A stretch of DNA of 34,523 bases, from assembly GCA_035601835.1 (NCBI GenBank), contig DATNNM010000012.1, forward strand, positions 202,501-237,023. The letters are read 5' to 3'. This document shows, one piece after another, positions 17,284 to 24,168 of the stretch. The first letter of the stretch is position 1, and each line of letters starts with the position of its first letter. Source of the stretch: Candidatus Tumulicola sp. GTDB lineage: Bacteria; Vulcanimicrobiota; Vulcanimicrobiia; Eremiobacterales; Eremiobacteraceae. A program made the position numbers and the translations under genes. The notes beneath the pieces were generated by a model that was given only the letters and a program-made list of their open reading frames with translations, ran no database searches and was not told where the DNA came from.

Positions 17284-18551
17284 ACTGCTCCGCGTACGCA
17301 CGCGGCCGCGCGCTCGAGCAATAATTCGCGCTCGCGTGCATTCCGCGTAAGAGACGCAGCGCGCTCAAACTCCGCGCGGGCCTCACCCAAACGGCCAAGT
17401 TTGGCGAGCAGGTCGCCGCGCACGGTCGGCAAGAGATGGTAGGCTCGCAGCGACGGCTCCGACGTCAGCGCATCAACCAGCTCCAAACCCGCCGCCGGTC
17501 CGAACGCCATCGAAACGGCGACCGCACGATTCAACCCTACAACGGGTGACGGGGCGATCTGCGCCAGCGCATCGTAAAGGGCCGCAATGCGCGCCCAGTC
17601 GGTCTCATCAGGCGTTCGCGCCCGCGCATGACAAGCAGCGATCGCGGCTTGCAACGCATACGGACCAAGCGCGCCGCCCAACTGCTCCGCCCGCCCAAGA
17701 GCCGCCAGCCCGCGACGAATCAGAATGCGGTCCCAGCGCGCGCGGTCCTGATCGAATAACAAAACAGGCTCTCCCGCCGGCCCGGTGCGGGCGCCGGAAC
17801 GCGACGCCTGGATTTCCATCAGCGCAACGAGCCCATGAACCTCCGGCTCCTGAGGAGCAAGCTCGGCCAAGATGCGGCCCAGACGAAGCGCGTCTTCGCA
17901 CAGCGCCGGCCGCATCCAATCGTCGCCCGCGGTTGCCGCGTAGCCCTCGTTGAAGATCAAATAGATAACCTCGAGCACCGACGACAGCCGCGCGGCCAGC
18001 TCGTCTCCGCGCGGAACCTCGAACGGAACCCGCGCTTCAGACAGCGTCCGTTTTGCCCGGACGATCCGCTGCGCGACGGTCGCCTCGCCAACGAGGAACG
18101 CACGCGCGATCTCGTCGGTCGTCAAACCCCCGAGCAAGCGCAGCGTCAAAGCGACGCGCGCCTCGGTCGAGAGAACCGGATGACATGCGATGAACATCAA
18201 GCGCAGGAGATCGTCGCCGATGTCATCGTCCAGCGCGCCGTCGAGATCCGACATCGCGATCTCCTGTTGCGTCTCCAACTCGCGACCGAGCTGCTCGTGC
18301 TTGCGCTCCAGCCGCTTGCTTCGGCGCAGCAGGTCAATCGCGCGATGCTTCGCGGTGGCCATGAGCCAGGCGCCCGGTTTATCGGGGATGCCTGTCTCCG
18401 GCCACCGCTCAAGCGCTGCAACCAAAGCATCCTGCGCGAGCTCCTCGGCCAGCCCGACATCGCGCACGATCCGCGTGAGACCGGCGATGAGCCTGGCCGA
18501 TTCGATCCTCCAGACCGCGTCGATCGCGCGATGGGTGTCGGAGTCGGTCAG
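17274..18551 (-). CDS. ECF42-type sigma factor with TPR-like extension; probable CTG start
   Basis: The 425-residue protein shows region 2 (DAVWRIESARLIAGLTRIVRD and VGLAEELAQDALVAALE, then KPGAWLMATAKHRAIDLLRR), region 4 (LRLLGGLTTDEIARAFLVGEATVAQRIVRAKR) and the ECF42 extension (YLIFNEGYAATAG, VLLFDQDRARWD, SPVVGLNRAVAV). The conserved N-terminus extends upstream of GTG 18467 to THRAIDAVW with no ATG, GTG or TTG available; the best start is CTG 18551, which overlaps the DGPF stop as CTGA and has GAGGA 9 nt upstream. This gives a length nearly equal to the other ECF42 here (424). The C-terminal VPD and the TAA stop are encoded by a REP copy. Confidence 0.88.
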   Translation of the reverse strand: MTDSDTHRAIDAVWRIESARLIAGLTRIVRDVGLAEELAQDALVAALERWPETGIPDKPGAWLMATAKHRAIDLLRRSKRLERKHEQLGRELETQQEIAMSDLDGALDDDIGDDLLRLMFIACHPVLSTEARVALTLRLLGGLTTDEIARAFLVGEATVAQRIVRAKRTLSEARVPFEVPRGDELAARLSSVLEVIYLIFNEGYAATAGDDWMRPALCEDALRLGRILAELAPQEPEVHGLVALMEIQASRSGARTGPAGEPVLLFDQDRARWDRILIRRGLAALGRAEQLGGALGPYALQAAIAACHARARTPDETDWARIAALYDALAQIAPSPVVGLNRAVAVSMAFGPAAGLELVDALTSEPSLRAYHLLPTVRGDLLAKLGRLGEARAEFERAASLTRNARERELLLERAAACVRGAVPD

Positions 18552-18937
18552 CGCCGCGCTTCCTCGCGCGCGCCTTGAATCTCCGGCGGGAAGTCCGACA
18601 ACTCGAATATCTGCCGGATTTCGATCTCGACGCCGCCGTCAAACGGAGCGCGCTTGACCCACTCAATCGCCTCTTGCTTCGATTTGACTTCGAAGATCCA
18701 GAAGCCGGCGATCAATTCCTTCGCCTCGGTGAAGGGTCCGTCGATCACGGTGCGCTTGGCGCCGTCGAACTTGACTTTCGCGCCCTTCGACGTCGGCTGC
18801 AGCCCGTCGGCCTCCAGCAGCACGCCTGCCTTGCGCAGCTCCTCGTTGTACCGCCCCATCTCGGCAAAGAGCTCCTTGGGCGGCAGAAGGCCCGCCTCCG
18901 AGTTCTTGTCGCCCGGGACAATCACCATGAATCTCAT
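18548..18937 (-). CDS. YCII/DGPF-domain protein
   Basis: The 129-residue protein begins MRFMVIVPGDKNSEAGLLPP and carries VIDGPFTEAKELIAGFWIFEVKS, the DGPF signature. It lies directly upstream of, and overlaps by four bases, the ECF42 gene. AAGGAG precedes the ATG. Role as in all ECF42 partners: unknown, probably small-molecule binding or enzymatic. Confidence 0.92.
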   Translation of the reverse strand: MRFMVIVPGDKNSEAGLLPPKELFAEMGRYNEELRKAGVLLEADGLQPTSKGAKVKFDGAKRTVIDGPFTEAKELIAGFWIFEVKSKQEAIEWVKRAPFDGGVEIEIRQIFELSDFPPEIQGAREEARR

Positions 18938-18958
18938 AACATTTTTCTCCTTCCTACG

Positions 18959-19357
18959 CTACTTCCGCAGAGGGATCAATGCGCGCAACCGCTCGTCGCG
19001 CAAGAAAATCCCGCCCCAGATCAGCACGGCGATAAGAACCGGAAAGACCAGGCTGAAGAGCGGCTGGTCGCTGCGCAGCTGCGTAGCGATCGCGCCGCCA
19101 AGATAGCCGGTCAGCAAGATCGCGCCGAGCACCGAGGTACGCGGAATGACGTAAAGGGCGATACAGACCAACTCCGTGATCCCGAGACCGATAGCAGCGC
19201 TCTGGGGGAAACCGAGCTTGGCGAATGCCTCCACGACTGCCGGCGGCCTCATAATATGTATCGTGGCATCGAAAAGTAAGAACAGCACCATCAGCGTGCT
19301 CATGACGCGTCCGGTCCAAACCATCGCCCCCCGAACCGCGCGAGCGGTTTCCTTCAA
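18959..19357 (-). CDS. DoxX-like small membrane protein
   Basis: The 132-residue protein has about four hydrophobic segments and DoxX-family traits: ATIHIMRPPAVVEAFAKLGFP, ITELVCIALYVIPRTSVLGAILLTGYLGGAIATQLR. It sits between the two DGPF genes, in the same direction; DoxX-like genes are frequent in ECF42/DGPF neighbourhoods. The start is uncertain: TTG 19357 has a GGAAAAG upstream, while ATG 19324 (MVWTGRVM) is an alternative. Confidence 0.85.
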   Translation of the reverse strand: MKETARAVRGAMVWTGRVMSTLMVLFLLFDATIHIMRPPAVVEAFAKLGFPQSAAIGLGITELVCIALYVIPRTSVLGAILLTGYLGGAIATQLRSDQPLFSLVFPVLIAVLIWGGIFLRDERLRALIPLRK

Positions 19358-19379
19358 GCTTTTCCATCACAGCTCCGAT

Positions 19380-19736
19380 CTAGAAGTCCGACTCTTCGAA
19401 CACCTGGCGCACCTCGATCACGTCGCCATCTTGAGCAGGGCAGCGCAATGCCCATGCAACCGCCTCTTCCTTCGACTTGACCTGGATCATCCAGTAGCCC
19501 CCAAGCAGCTCCTTCGCCTCGGCGAACGGCCCATCGGTCGCAGTGCCCTTGCCGCCGGAGAACTTGATCCGCGCGCCCTTTTGGCTGGGGTGCAGCCCGT
19601 CGAGCGCGAGCACCACCCCCGCTTTGGTCAGCTCATCGTTGTACTTGCCCATCGCGGAAACCAGCCTGGCGTCCGGTCGAAAGTCCGCCTCAGCCTTTTC
19701 GTACCCCTTTGGGATCATCAGCATCATGAATCGCAT
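19380..19736 (-). CDS. YCII/DGPF-domain protein, first gene of the DGPF-DoxX-DGPF-ECF42 operon
   Basis: The 118-residue protein begins MRFMMLMIPKGYEKAEADF and carries ATDGPFAEAKELLGGYWMIQVKS. It is a clear paralogue of the DGPF protein at 18548-18937, and more distant from that at 7233-7568. GGAG lies about 10 nt before ATG 19736. Confidence 0.92.
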   Translation of the reverse strand: MRFMMLMIPKGYEKAEADFRPDARLVSAMGKYNDELTKAGVVLALDGLHPSQKGARIKFSGGKGTATDGPFAEAKELLGGYWMIQVKSKEEAVAWALRCPAQDGDVIEVRQVFEESDF

Positions 19737-19812
19737 CGTACTTTCTCCTCTCTACCCATACGACGAACAACCCTCCACGAAATCGACATCGCAACCACAG
19801 ACCCCGACCAAG

Positions 19813-19881
19813 GTAGCCACGGACCCCGACTAACGTAGCCACGGACCCCGACTAACGTAGCCACGGACCTTTAGGTCCGTG
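19813..19881 (+). repeat. Tandem 22-bp REP half-units ending in one full GTAGCC REP
   Basis: Two exact 22-nt units start at 19813 and 19835 (each GTAGCCACGGACCCCGACTA plus AC), preceded by a degenerate partial unit, and are followed at 19857-19881 by a complete element, GTAGCC/CACGGACC-TTTA-GGTCCGTG. In the half-units the 3' arm is replaced by CCGACTAAC. The full copy overlaps the 3' end of the nitronate monooxygenase gene on the other strand and holds its stop codon. Confidence 0.85.
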
Positions 19882-20848
19882 TCAAGCTTTGCCCGCCACG
19901 TTCCCGCATAACGCGCTCAGCCTCGCCCACAATATCCCGAACCAAATCGCCGGCGCCCCTCGTGGTCGACACAAGACCGACGCCCTCTCCCGCCCATACC
20001 GGCCTCCGGCTGACGTCATCGGCGCGGACGGCAGCGTCTAAGTCAGCCACCGCCTCAGCCGCGGCCGCTCCCAGTTCAGCCTCGCGACCATGCCATCGAT
20101 CGCTAAAGGCATTGCGCGCCGCGCGGCCGGCGATGTGCGCGGGCCACGGATTGCCGCGAGCGATATCAAAAACGCGAGTCAGGATCGTGTCCGCCGCGCT
20201 CATCTCCAGGATGCGGCGCTTTTGGTTGGGCGAATACAAACTCTCGGGCGATGCGAGAAAAGCGGTTCCGATCCAGGCCCCTTCGGCGCCGAGCATGAGC
20301 GCCGCGGCCAGCGCCCGCCCGTCGGCGATACCGCCCGCGGCTATCACCGGCAGCGGGGCCACCGCACTCGCTACCACCGGCACGAGCGCCATCATCGAAA
20401 TCGACCCCGTGTGCCCGCCGGCCTCCGCACCTTGAGCCACGATCGCAGCAACGCCCGCTGCCGAGGCGCACAGTGCCCCTTCAACGCTCTGCACCTGACA
20501 GATGACCTTCGCGCCCGCTGCAAGCGCGGCGGACATATAAGGTGACGGATCGATGAACGAGTGCGAGATGACCGGGACCCGCTCGCTGAGCGCCACCTCG
20601 TACAACTCGGGCATCTCGGGCAACCAATGGGTGACGAAGCCGACACCGAAGGGTCGGCTGGTCCGTTCGCGCACCAGCCGGATCTGAGCCTTGAGCCAAC
20701 TGGCCTCGTGACCCATCGCTGCGATAAGCCCCAGGCCGCCGGCTTCGGAGACAGCTGCGGCAAGCTCGCCCCCGGCGGCCCCGGCCATCGGCGCGCTCAC
20801 AATAGGTTTTTCGATCCCAAAGAGATCACAGATGCGCGTGTGAAGCAT
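19871..20848 (-). CDS. Nitronate monooxygenase family flavoenzyme
   Basis: The 325-residue TIM-barrel protein has family signatures: IVSAPMAGAAGGELAAAVSEAGGLGLI at the N-terminus, AIVAQGAEAGGHTG (with the catalytic-type His), PVIAAGGIADGRALAAALMLGAEGAWIGTAFLAS (FMN phosphate binding). Members oxidise propionate-3-nitronate or related nitronates; some are enoyl reductases, so the substrate is not fixed. ATG 20848 with GAGG 9 nt upstream is preferred to TTG 20857. Its last codons (ACA CGG ACC TAA) are formed by a REP palindrome whose loop supplies the stop. Confidence 0.9.
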   Translation of the reverse strand: MLHTRICDLFGIEKPIVSAPMAGAAGGELAAAVSEAGGLGLIAAMGHEASWLKAQIRLVRERTSRPFGVGFVTHWLPEMPELYEVALSERVPVISHSFIDPSPYMSAALAAGAKVICQVQSVEGALCASAAGVAAIVAQGAEAGGHTGSISMMALVPVVASAVAPLPVIAAGGIADGRALAAALMLGAEGAWIGTAFLASPESLYSPNQKRRILEMSAADTILTRVFDIARGNPWPAHIAGRAARNAFSDRWHGREAELGAAAAEAVADLDAAVRADDVSRRPVWAGEGVGLVSTTRGAGDLVRDIVGEAERVMRERGGQSLTRT

Positions 20849-20944
20849 GAAACTCAACCTCGCAGGGATGGCTTACCCCCTTCGCTCGCGAAACCCCGCG
20901 AAGCTTTGTTACTTTTCGCACACATGACCGCGAGGATTTTGCAC

Positions 20945-21814
20945 ATGAAGCACACGCTGCCAACCCTCATCGCCGCTGCCCTGCTCGCCGGCTGCAATTC
21001 TAATACCATCTTCGGGCACCCGGTGGGACCGCCACCGCTCATCTACGTCGCCAATAACACGAAAGTTTTCGTCTTCGATTTCCAAGGCAACCCGGCAACT
21101 GTGTCGGGAACTTTTCCGAACACGAACTTCCCAGATGACGTCGTCTACAACCCCACCAACGGTTTCCTGTACGTGGCCAACTCTGGCAATGACACGATCA
21201 CCGTCTACGACCTGCAAGGCAACCAGCAGACGGTGAGCGGCACCTTCGCCGGAGTCAGCAGCCCTCGCGGCATGATCTATGATCCGGCCAACGGTCTTCT
21301 ATACGTGGCCAATAATAGTTCGATCATTACGGCCTACGATAAGAACGGAAACCTGCAAACCTTGACCGGAGGCTTCCTCGGCCTGAACGGCCCCGAAGCC
21401 ATCGCGTACGACTCTGCCAACGGCTTCCTCTACGTCGTCAATTTCTTCGGCCCCATGACCGTCTACGATCAGCAGGGGAACCTGCAGACCACAACCGGGG
21501 CATTCACCGGGTCGACGCAAAGTTGCGGAGTGGTATTCGCTCCGACGACCGGGCATATCTACGCCAACGGTTGCTCTCCGACTGGCCCATGGCATGTGTA
21601 CGACGCCCAGGGAAATACGGTGACGATCAGCGGCACGTTCCCGAATTCGACCTCTCCGCGCATCACGTTCTACTATGCCCGCGGCGACAGCATCTACGTT
21701 CCGGAGCAAGGCGGTACGAAGGTGAACAACTACGACCCGAGCGGCAATCAGCAACCGTTAAGCGGATCGTTCACGGGTTTAACCAACCCGTTTGGTCTCA
21801 CCGTCGCGCCCTAA
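20945..21814 (+). CDS. Lipoprotein with six-repeat beta-propeller (YVTN/NHL-like)
   Basis: The 289-residue protein has a lipoprotein signal (TLPTLIAAALLAGC, lipobox LAGC, lipidated Cys at 19 or 20) and then six repeats of about 43 residues with the pattern LYVAN...ITVYDxxGNxQTxSGTFxG...GxxYDPxNGF. Six such units suggest a six-bladed propeller, used for binding rather than a known catalysis. An in-frame ATG at 20924 is possible. It is divergent from the nitronate monooxygenase; a REP element follows 14 nt after the stop. Confidence 0.85.
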   Translation: MKHTLPTLIAAALLAGCNSNTIFGHPVGPPPLIYVANNTKVFVFDFQGNPATVSGTFPNTNFPDDVVYNPTNGFLYVANSGNDTITVYDLQGNQQTVSGTFAGVSSPRGMIYDPANGLLYVANNSSIITAYDKNGNLQTLTGGFLGLNGPEAIAYDSANGFLYVVNFFGPMTVYDQQGNLQTTTGAFTGSTQSCGVVFAPTTGHIYANGCSPTGPWHVYDAQGNTVTISGTFPNSTSPRITFYYARGDSIYVPEQGGTKVNNYDPSGNQQPLSGSFTGLTNPFGLTVAP

Positions 21815-21828
21815 ACGATTCGATTAAT

Positions 21829-21852
21829 GTAGTGCCGGGGCTTTAGCCCCGG
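21829..21852 (+). repeat. REP element, GTAGTG family
   Basis: GTAGTG followed by CCGGGGC-TTTA-GCCCCGG, between the convergent ends of the propeller lipoprotein and the HicB relic. Confidence 0.9.
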
Positions 21853-21867
21853 AGGTATTTGGTCGGT

Positions 21868-22032
21868 TTAGACAGTGACTCGGATCAGCTCGACCTGGCC
21901 AGGTTTCGGCACAGGCAGGTTCCGGTCGCGAAGCGCATCGAGATGATCGGCGATCGCCCCCGGCGCCGAGGCGAGCAACTCTTCGCGCGTGTCGGCCGCA
22001 AGCAAGAGACCGGGCAAGTCCGGCCATCCGGC
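21868..22032 (-). pseudogene. HicB antitoxin remnant fused in frame behind an intact hicB
   Basis: Immediately after the TAA of the hicB gene at 22033, and in the same frame, the sequence reads AGWPDLPGLLLAADTREELL followed by ASAPGAIADHLDALRDRNLP and VPKPGQVELIRVTV, then a TAA at 21868. This is the middle and end of a HicB-type domain (PDLPG ... DT-EE ... A-EA---HL--L ... P-P). The first two strands are missing and no start codon precedes it, so it is an N-terminally truncated relic, of a different HicB lineage from the intact gene before it. Confidence 0.72.
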
Positions 22033-22251
22033 TTAAGCGGCGTCGATGGTGAAAGCGACCGCTGCAGGCTCCGGCACGACCTCACCGTGCTCGCGCAAAG
22101 ACTCGACGTGCAAAAGGACAGCCTCGCGAATCCTATCCGCGACAAAGTCGCGCGTCGGCCCAACAGCCGTGCAGCCTGGAAGATCTGGCACATATGCGCC
22201 CCACCCAGTTTCCCCATGCTCGACTACAGCAATATATTTCATCGCCTTCAC
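22033..22251 (-). CDS. HicB-type antitoxin, no HicA beside it
   Basis: The 72-residue protein has the HicB fold pattern YIAVVEHGETGWGAYVPDLPG, CTAVGPTRDFVADRIREAVL, EHGEVVPEPAAVAFTID. It is a close paralogue of the HicB at 32817-33026 (roughly 85% identical DNA by eye). Start GTG 22251 overlaps the stop of the XRE gene (GTGA); ATG 22242 is an alternative. Here the gene sits behind a HigBA-type pair rather than behind hicA, so it is an orphan antitoxin. Confidence 0.85.
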   Translation of the reverse strand: MKAMKYIAVVEHGETGWGAYVPDLPGCTAVGPTRDFVADRIREAVLLHVESLREHGEVVPEPAAVAFTIDAA

Positions 22252-22580
22252 CCGTGAACCAACACATGCCCGCGCTTTTTCGGATTGCGCGTCCGCCGAA
22301 TGGTGATCTCCACATCCTGCCCCAATGAGGTAAGAACGCGCATGAGGCGTTCATAGGAAAAATCCCGCGTGTCGCCTCGCATTAAGCGGGAAACCTGAGG
22401 CTGAGTTAGGCGGATGAGTTTTCCGGCCTTCTCCTGGCTCATTTCCTTGCGCGTGAGCAGATCCGCAATCGTTTCGACAATGCGTGCCTTTGCGAGCGCT
22501 TCCTCCGGCTGGTCGAGACCAATATCCGCGAATATGTTGCCGCTACTGCGCCTTACAGATTTATCGTTCTTTCTCGCCAT
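22248..22580 (-). CDS. XRE-family antitoxin (HigA-like)
   Basis: The 110-residue protein has a helix-turn-helix MSQEKAGKLIRLTQPQVSRLMRGDTRDFSYERLMRVLTSLG (about residues 48-88) and a C-terminal strand DVEITIRR. This form pairs with phage-derived Gp49-like HigB toxins, as here. It overlaps the toxin gene by 20 nt and the downstream hicB by 4 nt. Confidence 0.9.
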   Translation of the reverse strand: MARKNDKSVRRSSGNIFADIGLDQPEEALAKARIVETIADLLTRKEMSQEKAGKLIRLTQPQVSRLMRGDTRDFSYERLMRVLTSLGQDVEITIRRTRNPKKRGHVLVHG

Positions 22581-22959
22581 AGTTCTCGTTCCAGTGCCTC
22601 TGGGCTGTCTGAAGGCGACGCTCGATCCGCTCCAATTCGCGCCTTGGAGTAGCTATACCCGACATCGATTTCTTTTGGAAGGCGTGCAGCACGTAAACAA
22701 CGTCGCCAAACTTGGTCGTGCATGCCGTGCGGTACGTCCGGCGGCCAGAATCGTCGCGCACGGCGATCTCAATCACGTCCCGCAAGTTGCCTTTCATAGC
22801 CTTGGCGTCTGGATGGTCCTTGCCGCGCTGGATCTGACGCAGAGCGTAGCCCGTCACGAACTTGACTTCCGGCGGAAACGAGGAAAGATCGTCTTTAGAG
22901 GATGCGAGGAACTCCAACGGTCGATCTCGCCAAGCCGGTGGCTTGTCGCCGAGGCTCAA
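22561..22959 (-). CDS. HigB-like toxin, phage Gp49-like (RelE/ParE superfamily)
   Basis: The 132-residue protein shows the family sequence: FLASSKDDLSSFPPEVKFVTGYALRQIQRG, MKGNLRDVIEIAVRDDSGRRTYRTACTTKFGDVVYVLHAFQKKS. Such toxins are ribosome-dependent RNases neutralised by the downstream XRE protein. The start is unusual: TTG 22959, with AAGGA immediately upstream; no ATG lies near the conserved start of the domain. Confidence 0.88.
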   Translation of the reverse strand: MSLGDKPPAWRDRPLEFLASSKDDLSSFPPEVKFVTGYALRQIQRGKDHPDAKAMKGNLRDVIEIAVRDDSGRRTYRTACTTKFGDVVYVLHAFQKKSMSGIATPRRELERIERRLQTAQRHWNENYGEKER

Positions 22960-22964
22960 GAATC

Positions 22965-22993
22965 CTTATACCATATCCGGTCTAAACGCGCAA
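22965..22993 (-). promoter_or_regulatory. Candidate promoter for the HigBA-like/HicB operon
   Basis: On the minus strand TTGCGC (22988-22993) and TATAAG (22965-22970) are 17 bp apart. The -10 box ends only 5 nt before TTG 22959, so the transcript would be leaderless or the real start lies further in. Confidence 0.4.
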
Positions 22994-23065
22994 GCACAGC
23001 AACGCATCACGCGCGTGGCTTGATCTGTCAAGGGGCATAGAAAGCCCGTCCGCGAGGAGCCCCGG

Positions 23066-24136
23066 CTAGTCCGCTACCCGAAAGCCGATATGATTGGCCG
23101 AACTGCTGGGCTCGGTTTGCCCGCGCCCGCCGACTTCATAGCGCGAGCAGAACTGATCCGTGCAAAGGAACGAGCCGCCGCGCACCGATCGCTTGCGCAC
23201 GCTGGGCTGGGTGACATCAAGACTATCCGCCGGCCCCTTCGGGTTCACGGCAACGCCACCGGCAGCCGCCAAAGAAGCGTAATAATCCGTACGATACCAA
23301 TCCGACGTCCACTCCCACACGTTGCCGGACATGTCGTAAAGACCGTAGCCGTTCGGATGGAATGAACCCACCCGCATGGTCGTGGGGTGATTGTGCGGCG
23401 CAGTACTGTGGTCCGGGAAGTGCCCCACAAACGTGTTGGCCATCGTCACACCCCGCGGCGCGAACTCCCCACCCCACGCGTATTGCCTGCAGCTCAGCGC
23501 GCCGCGCTCCGCGAACTCGAACTCCGCCTCGGTCGGCAAGCGCATCCCCGCCCACTTCGCATACGCTTGCGCGTCCTCGAACGCGATCTGCACCGCCGGA
23601 TAGTCCCCGCGCCCGACAATCGAACTCCGCGGCCCATCCGGATGTCGCCAATTCGCGCCGGGTACATAGCGCCACCACTGCCTCTCGTCGTTGAGCTCCA
23701 CCGGGTGGTCGGGCGGCGTGAAGACGAGCGAGCCGGCGACAAGATCCGCAGCCGCCACGCCGGGAAAGTCTTTAGGACTCGGGCGCCGCTCCGCGACGGT
23801 CACATAATGCGTCGCTTGAACAAAGCGCGCGAATTGATCGTTGGTCACCGTGTTCTTCGCGATCCAAAAACCGCTCACGCGCACGCGGTGCCACGGACGC
23901 GCGTCGCCGAACTTCGGATTATTCGACCCCATCGAGAACTCGGCGCCCGGTATCCACACCATGCCGGGCCGCGCCTTAGCACCAACCGGCCGCTCGCGCG
24001 AGAAAATGGTCGGCGTGCAGCTCGAAGCGTTAGCTGATGTCGAACCCGAGGAGAACATCCCTTGCGCGGATTGCGTCTTCGCGCATGCCGCGCTCAAGAG
24101 CACCAGCACCAGCGCTGCCGCCAGACGAACGAACAT
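23066..24136 (-). CDS. Exported formylglycine-generating enzyme (FGE/SUMF1 family) with both catalytic cysteines
   Basis: The 356-residue protein starts with a signal peptide or lipoprotein signal (LAAALVLVLLSAAC) and continues with the FGE-sulfatase domain from GMVWIPGAEFSMGS to GFRVAD. Landmarks are RLPTEAEFEFAERG, GNVWEWTSDWY and RGGSFLCTDQFCSRYEVGGRG. C325 and C330 have the C-x4-C spacing of the copper-binding catalytic pair in true FGEs, and the TEPSSSANHIGFR end also matches; most SUMF1-fold relatives lack these cysteines. FGE oxidises the Cys of a CxPxR motif to formylglycine. ATG 24136 is directly preceded by a REP palindrome and no ribosome site. The gene before it encodes a protein ending in a CTPTR motif, the likely substrate. 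No sulfatase is in the window. Confidence 0.93.
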   Translation of the reverse strand: MFVRLAAALVLVLLSAACAKTQSAQGMFSSGSTSANASSCTPTIFSRERPVGAKARPGMVWIPGAEFSMGSNNPKFGDARPWHRVRVSGFWIAKNTVTNDQFARFVQATHYVTVAERRPSPKDFPGVAAADLVAGSLVFTPPDHPVELNDERQWWRYVPGANWRHPDGPRSSIVGRGDYPAVQIAFEDAQAYAKWAGMRLPTEAEFEFAERGALSCRQYAWGGEFAPRGVTMANTFVGHFPDHSTAPHNHPTTMRVGSFHPNGYGLYDMSGNVWEWTSDWYRTDYYASLAAAGGVAVNPKGPADSLDVTQPSVRKRSVRGGSFLCTDQFCSRYEVGGRGQTEPSSSANHIGFRVAD

Positions 24137-24138
24137 AT

Positions 24139-24162
24139 GTAGTGCCGGGGCTTTAGCCCCGG
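24139..24162 (+). repeat. REP element, GTAGTG family, between tag protein and FGE genes
   Basis: GTAGTG followed by CCGGGGC-TTTA-GCCCCGG fills the 32-nt gap between the stop at 24169 and ATG 24136 (both minus strand). It leaves no room for a ribosome site in front of the FGE gene. Confidence 0.9.
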
Positions 24163-24168
24163 TTCTCT

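Noticed and set aside
24015-24040. CTPT in the FGE itself (SSCTPTIFSRER) as a second formylglycine site
   Set aside because: The Arg at +4 of CxPxR is missing (Ile instead), so it does not fit the motif.
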